Positions 26,541 through 40,772 of a DNA stretch of 64,000 bases are shown one piece after another (within the stretch, counting starts at the first letter, position 1; each line of letters starts with the position of its first letter). Origin of the DNA: an uncultured Gemmatimonadales bacterium (GTDB lineage: Bacteria > Gemmatimonadota > Gemmatimonadetes > Palauibacterales > Palauibacteraceae); contig CAMYMV010000008.1 of NCBI GenBank assembly GCA_947259585.1, positions 112,399 to 176,398 on the forward strand, in the 5' to 3' direction. Under the pieces are notes generated by a model. That model was not told where the DNA came from and did not search any database. It was given only the letters and a program-made list of their open reading frames with translations. Position numbers and translations under genes: made by a program.

Positions 26541-28010
26541 TCAGGCTTGGCTCGATCGCCGCTCGAACGCAATCTCATACACCTCCAGATACCGCTCCAC
26601 GGATCGGTGCCAGCTGAAATCCCGATCCATGGCCTCTCGCACGTGGCGGCGCCACGTCTTCGAATCGTCGAACAGGCCGAACGCCCTCTTGAGCCCCCGC
26701 TCGAGAGCGGCTGGCTCGAAAGTATCGAACAGGAATCCCGTCACCTGGTCCTCGATCGTGTCCGCCAGCCCACCGACCCTACGGGCCACCGGCAACGTGC
26801 CATAACGCAGCGCCCGCATCTGTGTCAGGCCGCAGGGCTCGTAGAGCGACGGCATGAGCAACACATCGGCGCCGGCCAGCAGCTGCCGCTCGCGTGCGTG
26901 CGTGAAGTCGAAGTACGTCGCGATCCGAGTCGGCGCCCTGGCCACCAACGCCCCCAACGCCTCCTCGTAGCGGCTTTCCCCTGAGCCGAGGAAGACATAC
27001 TGGGCATCGGTGGCGCCCAGCAGATTCGCCGTCAAGATGAGATCCAGACCCTTCTGCTGAACCATGCGCGCCACCATGGCCACGAGCGGAGTCCGGGGGT
27101 TGACCTCGAATCCACAGGCCTGCTGCAGCCAGGCCTTGCATTCGGCCTTGCCCGAGAGATCGTCCCGGCCGTAGTTCGCCTCGATGTCGGTGTCGGTGCC
27201 CGGATTCCAAATCTGGTCGTCGATACCGTTCACGATGCCGACGAACCGGTCCTGAAGAGCGATAAACGTGTCATCGAGACCGAAGCCGCCCGCCCTCGTA
27301 CGGAGCTCGTGAGCATGTCCGGAGCTGACCGTCGTGGCCATGTCCGAGAAGACGAGCCCCCCTTTCAGGATATTGACCTGGTCGTACCATTCCATGCGAT
27401 CGAGGTGGAACAGCTCGTCGGGCAGGCCGACATCAGCCAGAACGCCGAACGGGACGTGCCCCTGATAGCCGGCATTGTGGACCGTGATGACGGTGGGGAT
27501 GGCGTCGTAGTAGCTCTGGCCGGACAGCAGTGTTCTCAGGTAGACTAGCGCCCATGCCGTGTGCCAATCGTGGGCATGAACCAGCACACGGCCCGAGGTG
27601 ATCTCCGGAAGCGCCTGAAGAGCCGCGCGACAGAAGAACGCAAAGCGGCGGTGGTTGTCCGCGAAGTCGCCACCCGCGTCTCCGTAGATGCCGGCCCGGT
27701 TGAAGTACTCCTCGCTCTCGATGAAGAACGTGCGCGAGTTGCCGCCGGCGAACCTGTCCGGCTCGAAATCAGGCCGGTAGAGCCGCGCCTCTTCGACCCG
27801 GTCCGCGATCGACACCGTGAACGGCTCCCCACACGGAGACACGCTCGGATAGCGCTCGGTGACGGCGCGGTAGAGCGGGAGAATCGTTATGCTCGGAATG
27901 CCTGCTTCGCCCTGGTAGTGGGCCATCCCGCGAGCGGCATCGGCCAGCCCGCCGATTTGGGCGAACGGCCAGTACTCGGCGACGAGGTGAACGACGGTAT
28001 ATGAGCTCAT
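26541..28010 (-). CDS. glgA: glycogen synthase, GT5 family
   Basis: A 489-residue GT-B enzyme that extends alpha-1,4-glucan from ADP- or UDP-glucose. Normal family features: HAHDWHTAW, VARMVQQKGLDL (with the Arg and Lys that hold the nucleotide diphosphate) and SLYEPCGLTQMRALRYG. The N-terminal glucosyl-donor motif KxGGL reads AQIGGLAD, with Gln18 where Lys is usual. It is divergent from glgB with only 23 bases between start codons, so any promoters must overlap coding sequence. Length matches the family. Confidence 0.95.
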   Translation of the reverse strand: MSSYTVVHLVAEYWPFAQIGGLADAARGMAHYQGEAGIPSITILPLYRAVTERYPSVSPCGEPFTVSIADRVEEARLYRPDFEPDRFAGGNSRTFFIESEEYFNRAGIYGDAGGDFADNHRRFAFFCRAALQALPEITSGRVLVHAHDWHTAWALVYLRTLLSGQSYYDAIPTVITVHNAGYQGHVPFGVLADVGLPDELFHLDRMEWYDQVNILKGGLVFSDMATTVSSGHAHELRTRAGGFGLDDTFIALQDRFVGIVNGIDDQIWNPGTDTDIEANYGRDDLSGKAECKAWLQQACGFEVNPRTPLVAMVARMVQQKGLDLILTANLLGATDAQYVFLGSGESRYEEALGALVARAPTRIATYFDFTHARERQLLAGADVLLMPSLYEPCGLTQMRALRYGTLPVARRVGGLADTIEDQVTGFLFDTFEPAALERGLKRAFGLFDDSKTWRRHVREAMDRDFSWHRSVERYLEVYEIAFERRSSQA

Positions 28011-28033
28011 GAACGCGCGTTTCCGAACAGGTT

Positions 28034-30298
<2,265 letters not shown>

Positions 30299-30340
30299 CC
30301 CGGCGGCCGTCGACGAGCCTGCAGCGTTCGCCGAGCCGCC

Positions 30341-32506
30341 CTAGCCCGTCGGCCGATCGTCCCCGTTCAGCTCCCCCCGCAGGGCCGGCGCGTAGTAATC
30401 GACGGCATACTGCTGAACCATGCGGGCCGTCGTGAAGCGGGATCCGGCGACACGAAGCGCATGCTTCATCTTGCGGATCCACCCCGTCGGGAGACCGTTC
30501 TCGTCCCGATCGTAGTACAGGGGCACGATCTCTCGCTCCAGAAGCTCGAACAGCGCCGCGAGGTCATCGGCATCCTCGTCCGCTCCCGGCTCGGCGAGCG
30601 GGAGCGCCCAGCCGTTCTCGCCTTCGAACCCCTCCGCCCACCAGCCATCCAGCGTGCCCAGCTGGGGCACCGCGTTCAGAGCCGCCTTCATCCCGCTGGT
30701 TCCGGACGCTTCGAGCGGCGGCCGCGGGAGGTTGAGCCAGAGATCGACCCCCCTGACGAGCCGGGCAGCGACCAGCAGATCGTAGTCCTCCAGGAAGGCG
30801 ACGCGACCCTCGAAGCGGGGATCTCGGGTAAAGGAGTACACCCGCTGGAGGATCTCCTTGGCCGGCTCGTCCGCCGGGTGTGCCTTTCCGGCGAAGACGA
30901 TCTGCACCGGGTGGCGCGCGTCGGTGAGCAGCCGCTGCAGCCGATCCTCATCGTGAAACAGGAGATCGGCCCGCTTGTAAGTGGCGAAGCGACGCGCAAA
31001 GCCGATGGTCAGCGGCTCCGGACTCAGCAGCGTGCCGGCCCCCACGAGGTGCACCGCCTCGCTCCAGAGATCCCGCCAGCGCTGGCGGGCATACTCCCGG
31101 CTGAAGCTGAGAAGCCGGTCCTTGAGCTCCATGTGCACCCGCCACAGCCGCTCGTCATCCAGCTCGAGCACCCTGTTCCAGAGCTCCGGATCCGCGTCCC
31201 GTGACTGCCAGTCCTCGCCGAGGCACTCGTCGAGGAGATCCATCACCGCATGGGACATCCAGCTCGACAGGTGGACGCCGTTCGTGATCTCGCCGATCGG
31301 AACAGCGGTCGGATCCCGGCCCGGCCAGAGCTTGCGCCACATGAACCTCGTTTCCTGCCCGTGTCTCTTGGACACGGCGTTCACGCGGCCCGACAGACGG
31401 ATGGCGGCGGCCGTCATGTGGAAAGACTCGTGGTTCGTCTCCGGGTGGAAGCCGAGTCGCAGGAACGCGTCGCGGTCCACGCCGAGCTGCTCCCAGTATT
31501 GCCCGGTGCAGCTCGCGATCAGATCGGAGGAGAAGGTGTCGTGGCCGGCCGGGACCGGGGTGTGCGTGGTGAAGATGCTTCGGGCCCTGACCTGATTTAT
31601 GCCTTCGTCCAGGTCCACCCCGGCGGCCTGGAGCTCCCGGAGTCGCTCGAGGAGCATGAACGTCGCGTGGCCCTCGTTGGCGTGCCACGCTCCGGGATCT
31701 ATGCCGAGGGTCCGCAGGACACGGACCCCGCCGACCCCGAGGATCCACTCCTGCTTGAGGCGAAGCTCCATCCCCTCGCCGTACAACTTGCTCGTCAGGT
31801 CGCGATCCGCCGGATCGTTCTCCTCCAGGCGAGTGTCCAGGAGGTAGATCGGGATCTTGCCGACGACCAGCTTCCAGGCGGCGATGTGGACCGCTCTGCC
31901 CGAGGTGGTCACGGTAGCGAGAGGCACGGTGCCGTCGGGCCCGAGCACCCGGGTCAGCGGGGTGGAAGCCACATCGAAGGTCTCGTCGGAGTCTTCCTGC
32001 CAGCCATCGAGCGTGATGATCTGATCGAAGTAGCCCTTCGCGTAGAGGAGGCCCACGGCGATCAACGGCACGCCCAGGTCAGACGCCGCCTTGCAGTGAT
32101 CTCCGGCGAGAGCCCCGAGACCGCCGGAGTAGATGGGGACCGAGCTGTGAACACCGAACTCGGCGCAGAAGTATGCGACCGGTCGACCGTTCAGGTCGGG
32201 GTACCGCTCCGCGAACCAGGAGGTCTCGGAAGCGAACTCGCGATTGAAGTCCGCGAGAGCGGACTGGTAGAGCCTGACGAACTCCGGGTCGTTGGCACAC
32301 TCGGCAAGACGGGCCGGGCCCGTCTTGCGCAGGAGGTCGATCGGGTTGTTGCGACTGGCTGCCCATAAACCCGGATCGATTTGCTCGAAGAGCCGCCATG
32401 CGGGCCGGTGCCAGCGCCACGAGAGGTTCATGGCGAGCTCACGCAGCCCCTCGATCCTCTCCGGCAGGTACGGGATCTTCGTCTCGGCGGTGGTCATCGC
32501 CAGCAA
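30341..32506 (-). CDS. glgP: alpha-glucan (glycogen) phosphorylase, Thermotoga-type
   Basis: A 721-residue PLP enzyme releasing glucose-1-phosphate from glycogen. It is the shorter family lacking the animal-type regulatory regions. Family blocks: SWRWHRPAWRLFEQIDP near the start, CAEFGVHSSVPIYSGGLG, HANEGHATFMLLER, EITNGVHLSSWM and RPPLEASGTSGMKAALNAVP. The Lys in the last is the PLP-binding one. ATGs at 32506 and 32497 are both possible. With GlgA and GlgB it gives a complete storage-glucan make-and-break set, although the three genes are not co-directional. Confidence 0.96.
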   Translation of the reverse strand: MLAMTTAETKIPYLPERIEGLRELAMNLSWRWHRPAWRLFEQIDPGLWAASRNNPIDLLRKTGPARLAECANDPEFVRLYQSALADFNREFASETSWFAERYPDLNGRPVAYFCAEFGVHSSVPIYSGGLGALAGDHCKAASDLGVPLIAVGLLYAKGYFDQIITLDGWQEDSDETFDVASTPLTRVLGPDGTVPLATVTTSGRAVHIAAWKLVVGKIPIYLLDTRLEENDPADRDLTSKLYGEGMELRLKQEWILGVGGVRVLRTLGIDPGAWHANEGHATFMLLERLRELQAAGVDLDEGINQVRARSIFTTHTPVPAGHDTFSSDLIASCTGQYWEQLGVDRDAFLRLGFHPETNHESFHMTAAAIRLSGRVNAVSKRHGQETRFMWRKLWPGRDPTAVPIGEITNGVHLSSWMSHAVMDLLDECLGEDWQSRDADPELWNRVLELDDERLWRVHMELKDRLLSFSREYARQRWRDLWSEAVHLVGAGTLLSPEPLTIGFARRFATYKRADLLFHDEDRLQRLLTDARHPVQIVFAGKAHPADEPAKEILQRVYSFTRDPRFEGRVAFLEDYDLLVAARLVRGVDLWLNLPRPPLEASGTSGMKAALNAVPQLGTLDGWWAEGFEGENGWALPLAEPGADEDADDLAALFELLEREIVPLYYDRDENGLPTGWIRKMKHALRVAGSRFTTARMVQQYAVDYYAPALRGELNGDDRPTG

Positions 32507-32545
32507 GTGAAGGAGTGGCTAGCGCTTTGGCAAGGAGAGGTGGTG

Positions 32546-33217
32546 CTACGCCCCTGGAATGCCGGCCAGATACCAGAAGGTCATCCCGTAGTGCGTGAGG
32601 CTCCCGGCGACGACGAATAGGTGGAACGCCTCGTGGTAGGAGAACACCCGGTGCCAGAGGCGCGGCTTTACAGCCAGGAAGAGCGAGCCGGTCGTGTAGA
32701 GAAGGCCGCCGATGGCCAGAAGGAGAATGGCCCCGTCAGGCAGTTCGCCTGCGAGCGGTATCACGAGAAACAGGCCCATCCAACCCTGAAAAACCTGCAG
32801 GGTGATCGAGAACCAATTGCCGACGCGGGGGAAGAAGGCCTTCTGTGCGATCCCGATCACCGTGATCCCCCAGGCGATCGCGAGCGTCGCGACCCTCCAC
32901 TTCCCATCCAGGACGATCAACGCGAACGGCGTATAGGTCCCGGCCACCAGCACGAATATCATCGCGTGGTCGAGCCGCTGCATCCTGTGCTTCCACACCT
33001 TTTGCCACGGAACCGAGTGGTAGAGGGTGCTCACCGTGTAGAGGAAGATCAGGCTTAGGGCGAAGATGAGGAGGGCCACCTGGCGTGGCGTGTGGGGGTC
33101 GGCGCGGAGCCACAGGAGCACGGCCCCGGCCGCAAATAAGACCGCGGCGGCACCATGCAGGATGCCCCGAACCGGGTTTTGCATCCTCCCCAGCGTCAAA
33201 CGATCCGCGTGATCCAC
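32546..33217 (-). CDS. hemolysin III family (PAQR-like) membrane protein
   Basis: A 223-residue protein with seven hydrophobic helices. Diagnostic residues of the HlyIII/PAQR superfamily are present: SxxYHSVPW after helix 2, RLDHAMIFVLVAGTYTPF in helix 3, and the HEAFHLFVVAG metal-ligand pattern in helix 7. These form a putative zinc site as in adiponectin receptors. Bacterial members are not proven hemolysins and may be lipid hydrolases. Separated from the next gene by 139 bases with a 7-bp-stem hairpin. Confidence 0.92.
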   Translation of the reverse strand: MDHADRLTLGRMQNPVRGILHGAAAVLFAAGAVLLWLRADPHTPRQVALLIFALSLIFLYTVSTLYHSVPWQKVWKHRMQRLDHAMIFVLVAGTYTPFALIVLDGKWRVATLAIAWGITVIGIAQKAFFPRVGNWFSITLQVFQGWMGLFLVIPLAGELPDGAILLLAIGGLLYTTGSLFLAVKPRLWHRVFSYHEAFHLFVVAGSLTHYGMTFWYLAGIPGA

Positions 33218-33294
33218 TCATGCCCTCCCTTAGCGGCGCTTCTGCACCCGACTAGCCGCGCTCGTACGCTCGACGGGGCCAACTGTTTCAACCA

Positions 33295-33323
33295 CCGGTC
33301 CGTTCCGCTGCTTCAAGGACCGG
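33295..33323. terminator. 7-bp stem hairpin downstream of barrel gene
   Basis: CCGGTCC and GGACCGG form a perfect stem around a 15-base loop, between the barrel gene ending at 33357 and the hlyIII gene, both on the minus strand. No U-tract follows, so the terminator call is weak. Confidence 0.3.
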
Positions 33324-33356
33324 GCCAGTAGCCCGTTCCGCGCGATCCAGCATCTA

Positions 33357-34496
33357 CTAGAAGAAGTACCGCAGACGGAGGTTGAAGGTGATGCTGTCCA
33401 CGGTGTCCTCCGACTGCGTGAGATTGACCCGGCCCCAGAGCGTCTCCACGCCGACGCTGAACTCCTGCCGGCCCGTGTAGAACAGCCCGAGATTGAAGCG
33501 TGTGGCGCTCTCGGCAACGTCGGCGCCCCGGCTGCCGAATAGCTGCGCGTCGAAGCCCAGCAAGAAGCCGATCGGCACCGGCGTCACCTCGAGTAGATCG
33601 ATGTCCGCCACCGCCCCCAGGTCCAGGATCGTCGTGCCCAGGTCGGCTTCCGGATCGAACTGATCGCCGACGCCGAACTCCGCCCGGCCACGGAGGCCGA
33701 ACCACTCCACCGGGCTCCATGCCCCACGGCCTCCGAGCGTGAACGCGTTGCTCCGGCCGCTTACCAGCAGGTCTTCTTCCGTATCCAGTATGCAGTCGGC
33801 TAGCTCTTCATCAGGCAAACTAGCTCCGCACTCCTCGGCGACGCGCCGCGCAAACCCGAACGGATCCACCCCGATGATCTTGTTGCTCGTGAAGTCTGCG
33901 ACAGCGGATAGGAGGAAGCTCTCGGTATGGAACACACGCCCCGTGACTCCGACCGCGAACGAGTAGCTGGCGCTCAAGCCCTCGGCGATCAGTGTCTCAC
34001 CGTTGGTGCCCGTTCGCACGGCACCACCGAAGCCGATTCTGAGCGCCAGGAAGTCCACGATCGTCTGCTGATACTCGAAGCCGAGCACCGCGAACGCGAT
34101 GTTGCCCTGCAGGACCGCGACCGTGTCCGCTTCGGTCAGCACCGGGATGTTGGCATCCAGCAGGAGGCCGAAACCCGTATTGCTGCGCAGGAAGGTCGTG
34201 ATGAAAGGATCGGGTACCGTTGACGTCGGGATGAAGCGGTGACCCCTCAAGACGGGCAGCCTCCGGTTCTGCACGATCTCCTGATCCGTTGAGGCATCGC
34301 CATCCTTGCGCGTGCTCTCCGACGTGTCGGCCGACGTCGTCGAACCGGGCCCGTCGACCCTCCGGCTTCCCGCTGCCTCGGCCTGCCTATCCTCGGCTCC
34401 GGGCCCAGTCGCCTGAGCGGGTAGCGCGGGCGCCGCGACGGCCAGAAACGACACGGCCAGAACAAGACCGGCCAACAGTCTGCAAAGCGCGAACAT
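33357..34496 (-). CDS. outer-membrane beta-barrel protein of unknown function
   Basis: A 379-residue exported protein. The ATG at 34496 is preceded by GGAGGAAG, and the signal peptide is cleaved after LPAQA or nearby. A hydrophilic Ser/Thr/Asp-rich linker of about 50 residues precedes a barrel domain that ends in LRLRYFF, a classical C-terminal Phe for Bam-dependent insertion. One Cys pair (CGASLPDEELADC) may close a loop. No family recognised. The gene is divergent from the molybdenum hydroxylase operon, with 191 bases between starts. Confidence 0.75.
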   Translation of the reverse strand: MFALCRLLAGLVLAVSFLAVAAPALPAQATGPGAEDRQAEAAGSRRVDGPGSTTSADTSESTRKDGDASTDQEIVQNRRLPVLRGHRFIPTSTVPDPFITTFLRSNTGFGLLLDANIPVLTEADTVAVLQGNIAFAVLGFEYQQTIVDFLALRIGFGGAVRTGTNGETLIAEGLSASYSFAVGVTGRVFHTESFLLSAVADFTSNKIIGVDPFGFARRVAEECGASLPDEELADCILDTEEDLLVSGRSNAFTLGGRGAWSPVEWFGLRGRAEFGVGDQFDPEADLGTTILDLGAVADIDLLEVTPVPIGFLLGFDAQLFGSRGADVAESATRFNLGLFYTGRQEFSVGVETLWGRVNLTQSEDTVDSITFNLRLRYFF

Positions 34497-34687
34497 CGGC
34501 TTCCTCCGTGAAGCGAGCGAGAGTTGGCCGCCACAATAGCCCATGCTCACCGGAGGTCGCACTACCCGTGCAAAAACGGCCTCGCTCTGGGGGCAAAGCA
34601 CCCGCCCGCCCCGGTCGGATGTGACAAGAGAGGGGCGCAGCACGCATTTTTCCCACAGAACGAGACCGGCGCCGAAAGGGTGGGCAG

Positions 34688-37365
<2,678 letters not shown>

Positions 37366-37366
<1 letters not shown>

Positions 37367-39372
37367 TGGAGCTCCAACCGATCCCCTTCCCCGACCTCGT
37401 GCGCCGGATGCGACGCGAGGTCGAGACGGCCGACTCGATATTCGACCTGCCCGTGCGCAAGTGGTGGATTCCGAGCGAAGAGCTGGACTTCTCGGCGCTT
37501 CACTTCGGGCACCCCGCCTCGACGCCGGTGGGCCCGGCGGCGGGACCGCACACCCAGCTCGCGCAGAACATCGTGCTGTCCTGGCTGGCGGGAAGCCGGA
37601 TCATCGAGATCAAGACCGTCCAGATCAACGACCGGCTCCAGATCCCGCGTCCCTGCATTCACGTCCCGAACGTCGGCTACAACGTCGAATGGTCCCAGGA
37701 GCTGCTCGTCGAAGAGTCTCTGCTGGAGTACGCCAAGGCGGCGTACCTCATCGAGATCCTCAAGACCACGCGCGCCTTCGGCCGGTTCCCCTCGGATCGC
37801 GGCTTCGACACGGTTTTCGACATCAGCGTCGGTTACGACCTGGAGGGCATTCGGAGCGAGAAGGTGACCGGCTTCATCGAAGGGCTGAAGGATCCGTCGG
37901 AGAGCTTCGCGATGCTGCGTCGAGAGTTGAGTGGAGACCTGGCGGAGTTCTCGGAGATCGACCTGCCCGAACAGATCTCCGACACCGTGACGCTCTCCAC
38001 CTTCCACGGCTGCCCGGCCGACCAGATCGAGTCCATCAGCCGCTACCTGCTCGAGGAGGTCGGCCTTCACACGATCATCAAGCTGAACCCGACCCTGATG
38101 GGCTTCGATGCGGTACGCGAGATCCTGTTCGATCGGCTCGGCTTCACGCACCTCAAGCTGCGCCGGGAGGCCTTCGAGGTGGACCTGCAGTACGACGACG
38201 GCCTCGAGATCCTGCGGCGGCTGCGCTCGGTGGCCGAGCGACGGGGCTCGATTGTCGGCGCGAAGTTCACGAACACGCTCGTGGTGGAGAACGAGCCGGA
38301 GTTCTTCCCGACCCAGACCGATCCCTACATGTACGTCTCGGGCCCGCCGCTCCACGTGATCTCGATGAACCTCATGCAGCGGTTCCGGGAGGACCTCGGC
38401 TTCGAGTTTCCGGTCTCCTTCTCCGCCGGGATCGACGTCAAGAACTTCCCGGCGGCCGTGGCCTGCGGGATGGTCCCGGTCACGACTTGTACCGATCTTC
38501 TCAAACAGGGCGGCTTCGGCCGTCTGCCCGGCTACCTGAAGGCGCTCTCCCGGGAGATGGAGAAGTGCGGCGTCACTTCACGCGAGGCGTACGTCCTCGC
38601 TTCGGGAGGGCATGGGGCAGAGGCGGTCGGGGAGGCTTGGACCACCTTCCCGGGCGCAGCGGCCGCTCTGGCGGCCGAGGGCGACCGGCAGATCGACAGG
38701 CTGCGCCGTACCGCCGAGAGCTCGCCGGAGGATCTGCCCGACGCGCTTCGCGAAGACGCAAGAGCCGCAGACCTCGACGGCGATGCGCTCGTCCTCCACG
38801 CGACACGCGTGGCCGGCCGGTTGAACGGCCGCGAGATCGTCCCACGCCTGGTCGAGGATCCGCGTTATCACGTCGCGGCCAATTCGAAGCCACCACGCCA
38901 GATCGACAGCGTCCTGGCGCTGTACGACTGCATCAACTGCGACCTCTGCATCCAGGCCTGTCCGAACGACGCGATCTTCTCCTACGAGGCCGACCCCGTG
39001 GAGGTGGATGGCTTCGCGATCCGGGAGTCGCACCAACTCGCCGTGTTCGAGGGAGCGTGCAACGAGTGCTCCAACTGCGAGATCTATTGCCCGGAATCGG
39101 GCGCCCCGTTCGTCGAGAAGGAGGTTCTCTTCCTGACGCGCGCCGCCTTCGACGAATCGGAGCTGGATGGCTTCTGCCGTGCGGGCGAGGTGCTGCACGC
39201 GCGCCTGGGCGGCCGCGAGTACGAGCTGGAGATCGGCGAAGACGGACGGCTCACGAGCGAGAGCCTCGCGGAAGCGCGGCTCGAACCCGGCGGCGCGGCG
39301 CGAGCGAGAACGGTTTGGACATCCATCTACCACTCCGACACCCCGAACCCGGTGAACCCGTCTCCCTCGTGA
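37366..39372 (+). CDS. ygfK: YgfK-like oxidoreductase, short form without flavin/NADPH domain
   Basis: A 668-residue protein starting one base into the xdhD stop (TGATG). Residues 1-440 form a dihydroorotate/dihydropyrimidine dehydrogenase-like barrel, with TLSTFHGCPADQIESISRYL and VSFSAGIDVKNFPAAVACGM. After a linker come two ferredoxin-type 4Fe-4S sets, Cys 522/525/528/532 and Cys 565/568/571/575. E. coli YgfK is about 1,030 residues and includes a GltD-like FAD/NAD(P)H domain between such parts. No GxGxxG dinucleotide motif is visible here, so electrons must come from or go to a partner. The selenate reductase name of the family is historical. Confidence 0.85.
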
Positions 39373-40772
39373 GGAGGCGATTCACCGACCTCAGGGTGCC
39401 GGCGGGCGGAGACGAGACACGGGCGGCATCCATCCTCGTCATCGACGGCCGGATCGCCGAGGTCGCAGCGCCGGCTTCAGCGGCGGCGGAGTCGGACGAG
39501 GAGATCGTCGATCTCGGCGGCCTGCTCGTCCTTCCGGGCGTCATCGACGGTCACGTCCACTTCGACGACCCCGGGTTCACACACCGCGAGACGTTCGAGA
39601 CCGGCACGCGTGCCGCCGCTGCCGGCGGGGTCACCTGCATCGTCGACATGCCCTGTACCTCCCTCCCCCCGGTGACCTCGGCCGAGAACCTCCAAACCAA
39701 GCTGGCGGTGATCCAGGCGAAGGCACACGTGGACTTCATGCTGTGGGGCGGACTCTCGGCGAACGCCATGGCCGACCCGGAGTGGAGAAGGAACCTGGCG
39801 GAGATCGTCGAGGCGGGCGTCGCCTCGATCAAGGTCTACATGCTCTCCGGCATGGAGACCTTCCGCGATCTCTCGCGGCCTCAGCTGGCCAAAGCCCTCG
39901 AGGAGATCGCTAGGCACGGGGTACCAGTCGGCGTGCATGCGGAAGATCGGAAGATGGTGCACGAGCTCACGAGCCGCATCCGGGCGGAGGGCCGCAACGA
40001 GCCGCTGGACTACGCGGAGTCTCGCCCGGCGGCCGCGGAGATATCCGCCGTCACGACCATGAGTGAGCTATGCCGCGAGACCGGCGCGCGCGTGCACATC
40101 GTCCACCTGGCCACCGGGGCGGCACTCGACATCGTGACGGCAGCCCGCGACGAAGGCCTGCCGATGTCGGCGGAGACCTGTCCGCACTTCCTGGAGTTCA
40201 CCGAGGATGATCTCCGGCGGCAGGGCGCCCTGCTCAAGACGGCCCCCGTCGTGAAGGGAGAGGCCGACCGGGATCGCCTCTGGGAGGGGCTCGCGTCGGG
40301 AGAGCTGGAGTACGTCGCGACAGACCACGCGGCCGGCCAGTGGCCGGAGGAGAAGCACACGGGCTCCATCTGGACCGACTACGGCGGCGTTCCGGGCGTG
40401 GAGCTCTCCCTGCCCTACCTGTACTCGGAGGGCGTCCGCCGAGGAAGGATCACGTTGGAGCGGCTCACGGAGCTCACGGCGTCCGCGCCCGCGAGATTCT
40501 TCGGGATCGAGAGCCGCAAAGGGAGGCTCGAGCCCGGTTTCGACGCAGACCTCGTGGCGCTCGCCGACGATGAGACCTGGATGGTGAGGGCTGAGAATCT
40601 CCACAATCTGAACCCGTATACGCCCCTGGATGGATACGATTTGACCGGTCGGGTCCGACAGGCGTTCGTGCGGGGGCAGCCTATATACCGTCTGGAGGAC
40701 GATGGCAGCGAGTGGTTCGGGGATCCCGGCCTCGGGCAGCACGTGAGGCGGGAATCGAAGGTCGGGAGATGA
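39369..40772 (+). CDS. dihydropyrimidinase/hydantoinase/allantoinase-like amidohydrolase
   Basis: A 467-residue cyclic amidohydrolase with a GTG start overlapping the ygfK stop (GTGA). Metal ligands are visible: His62 and His64 in DGHVHFDD, the carbamylated Lys155 in ASIKVYM, VHIVHLATG, the His in PVGVHAEDRKM and the Asp in YVATDHAAG. The C-terminal segment FGIESRKGRLEPGFDADLVAL is typical of dihydroorotase, hydantoinase and allantoinase. The E. coli counterpart in this cluster is the D-phenylhydantoinase HyuA. In a purine pathway it would open a hydantoin or ureide ring. Confidence 0.9.
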   Translation: MRRRFTDLRVPAGGDETRAASILVIDGRIAEVAAPASAAAESDEEIVDLGGLLVLPGVIDGHVHFDDPGFTHRETFETGTRAAAAGGVTCIVDMPCTSLPPVTSAENLQTKLAVIQAKAHVDFMLWGGLSANAMADPEWRRNLAEIVEAGVASIKVYMLSGMETFRDLSRPQLAKALEEIARHGVPVGVHAEDRKMVHELTSRIRAEGRNEPLDYAESRPAAAEISAVTTMSELCRETGARVHIVHLATGAALDIVTAARDEGLPMSAETCPHFLEFTEDDLRRQGALLKTAPVVKGEADRDRLWEGLASGELEYVATDHAAGQWPEEKHTGSIWTDYGGVPGVELSLPYLYSEGVRRGRITLERLTELTASAPARFFGIESRKGRLEPGFDADLVALADDETWMVRAENLHNLNPYTPLDGYDLTGRVRQAFVRGQPIYRLEDDGSEWFGDPGLGQHVRRESKVGR

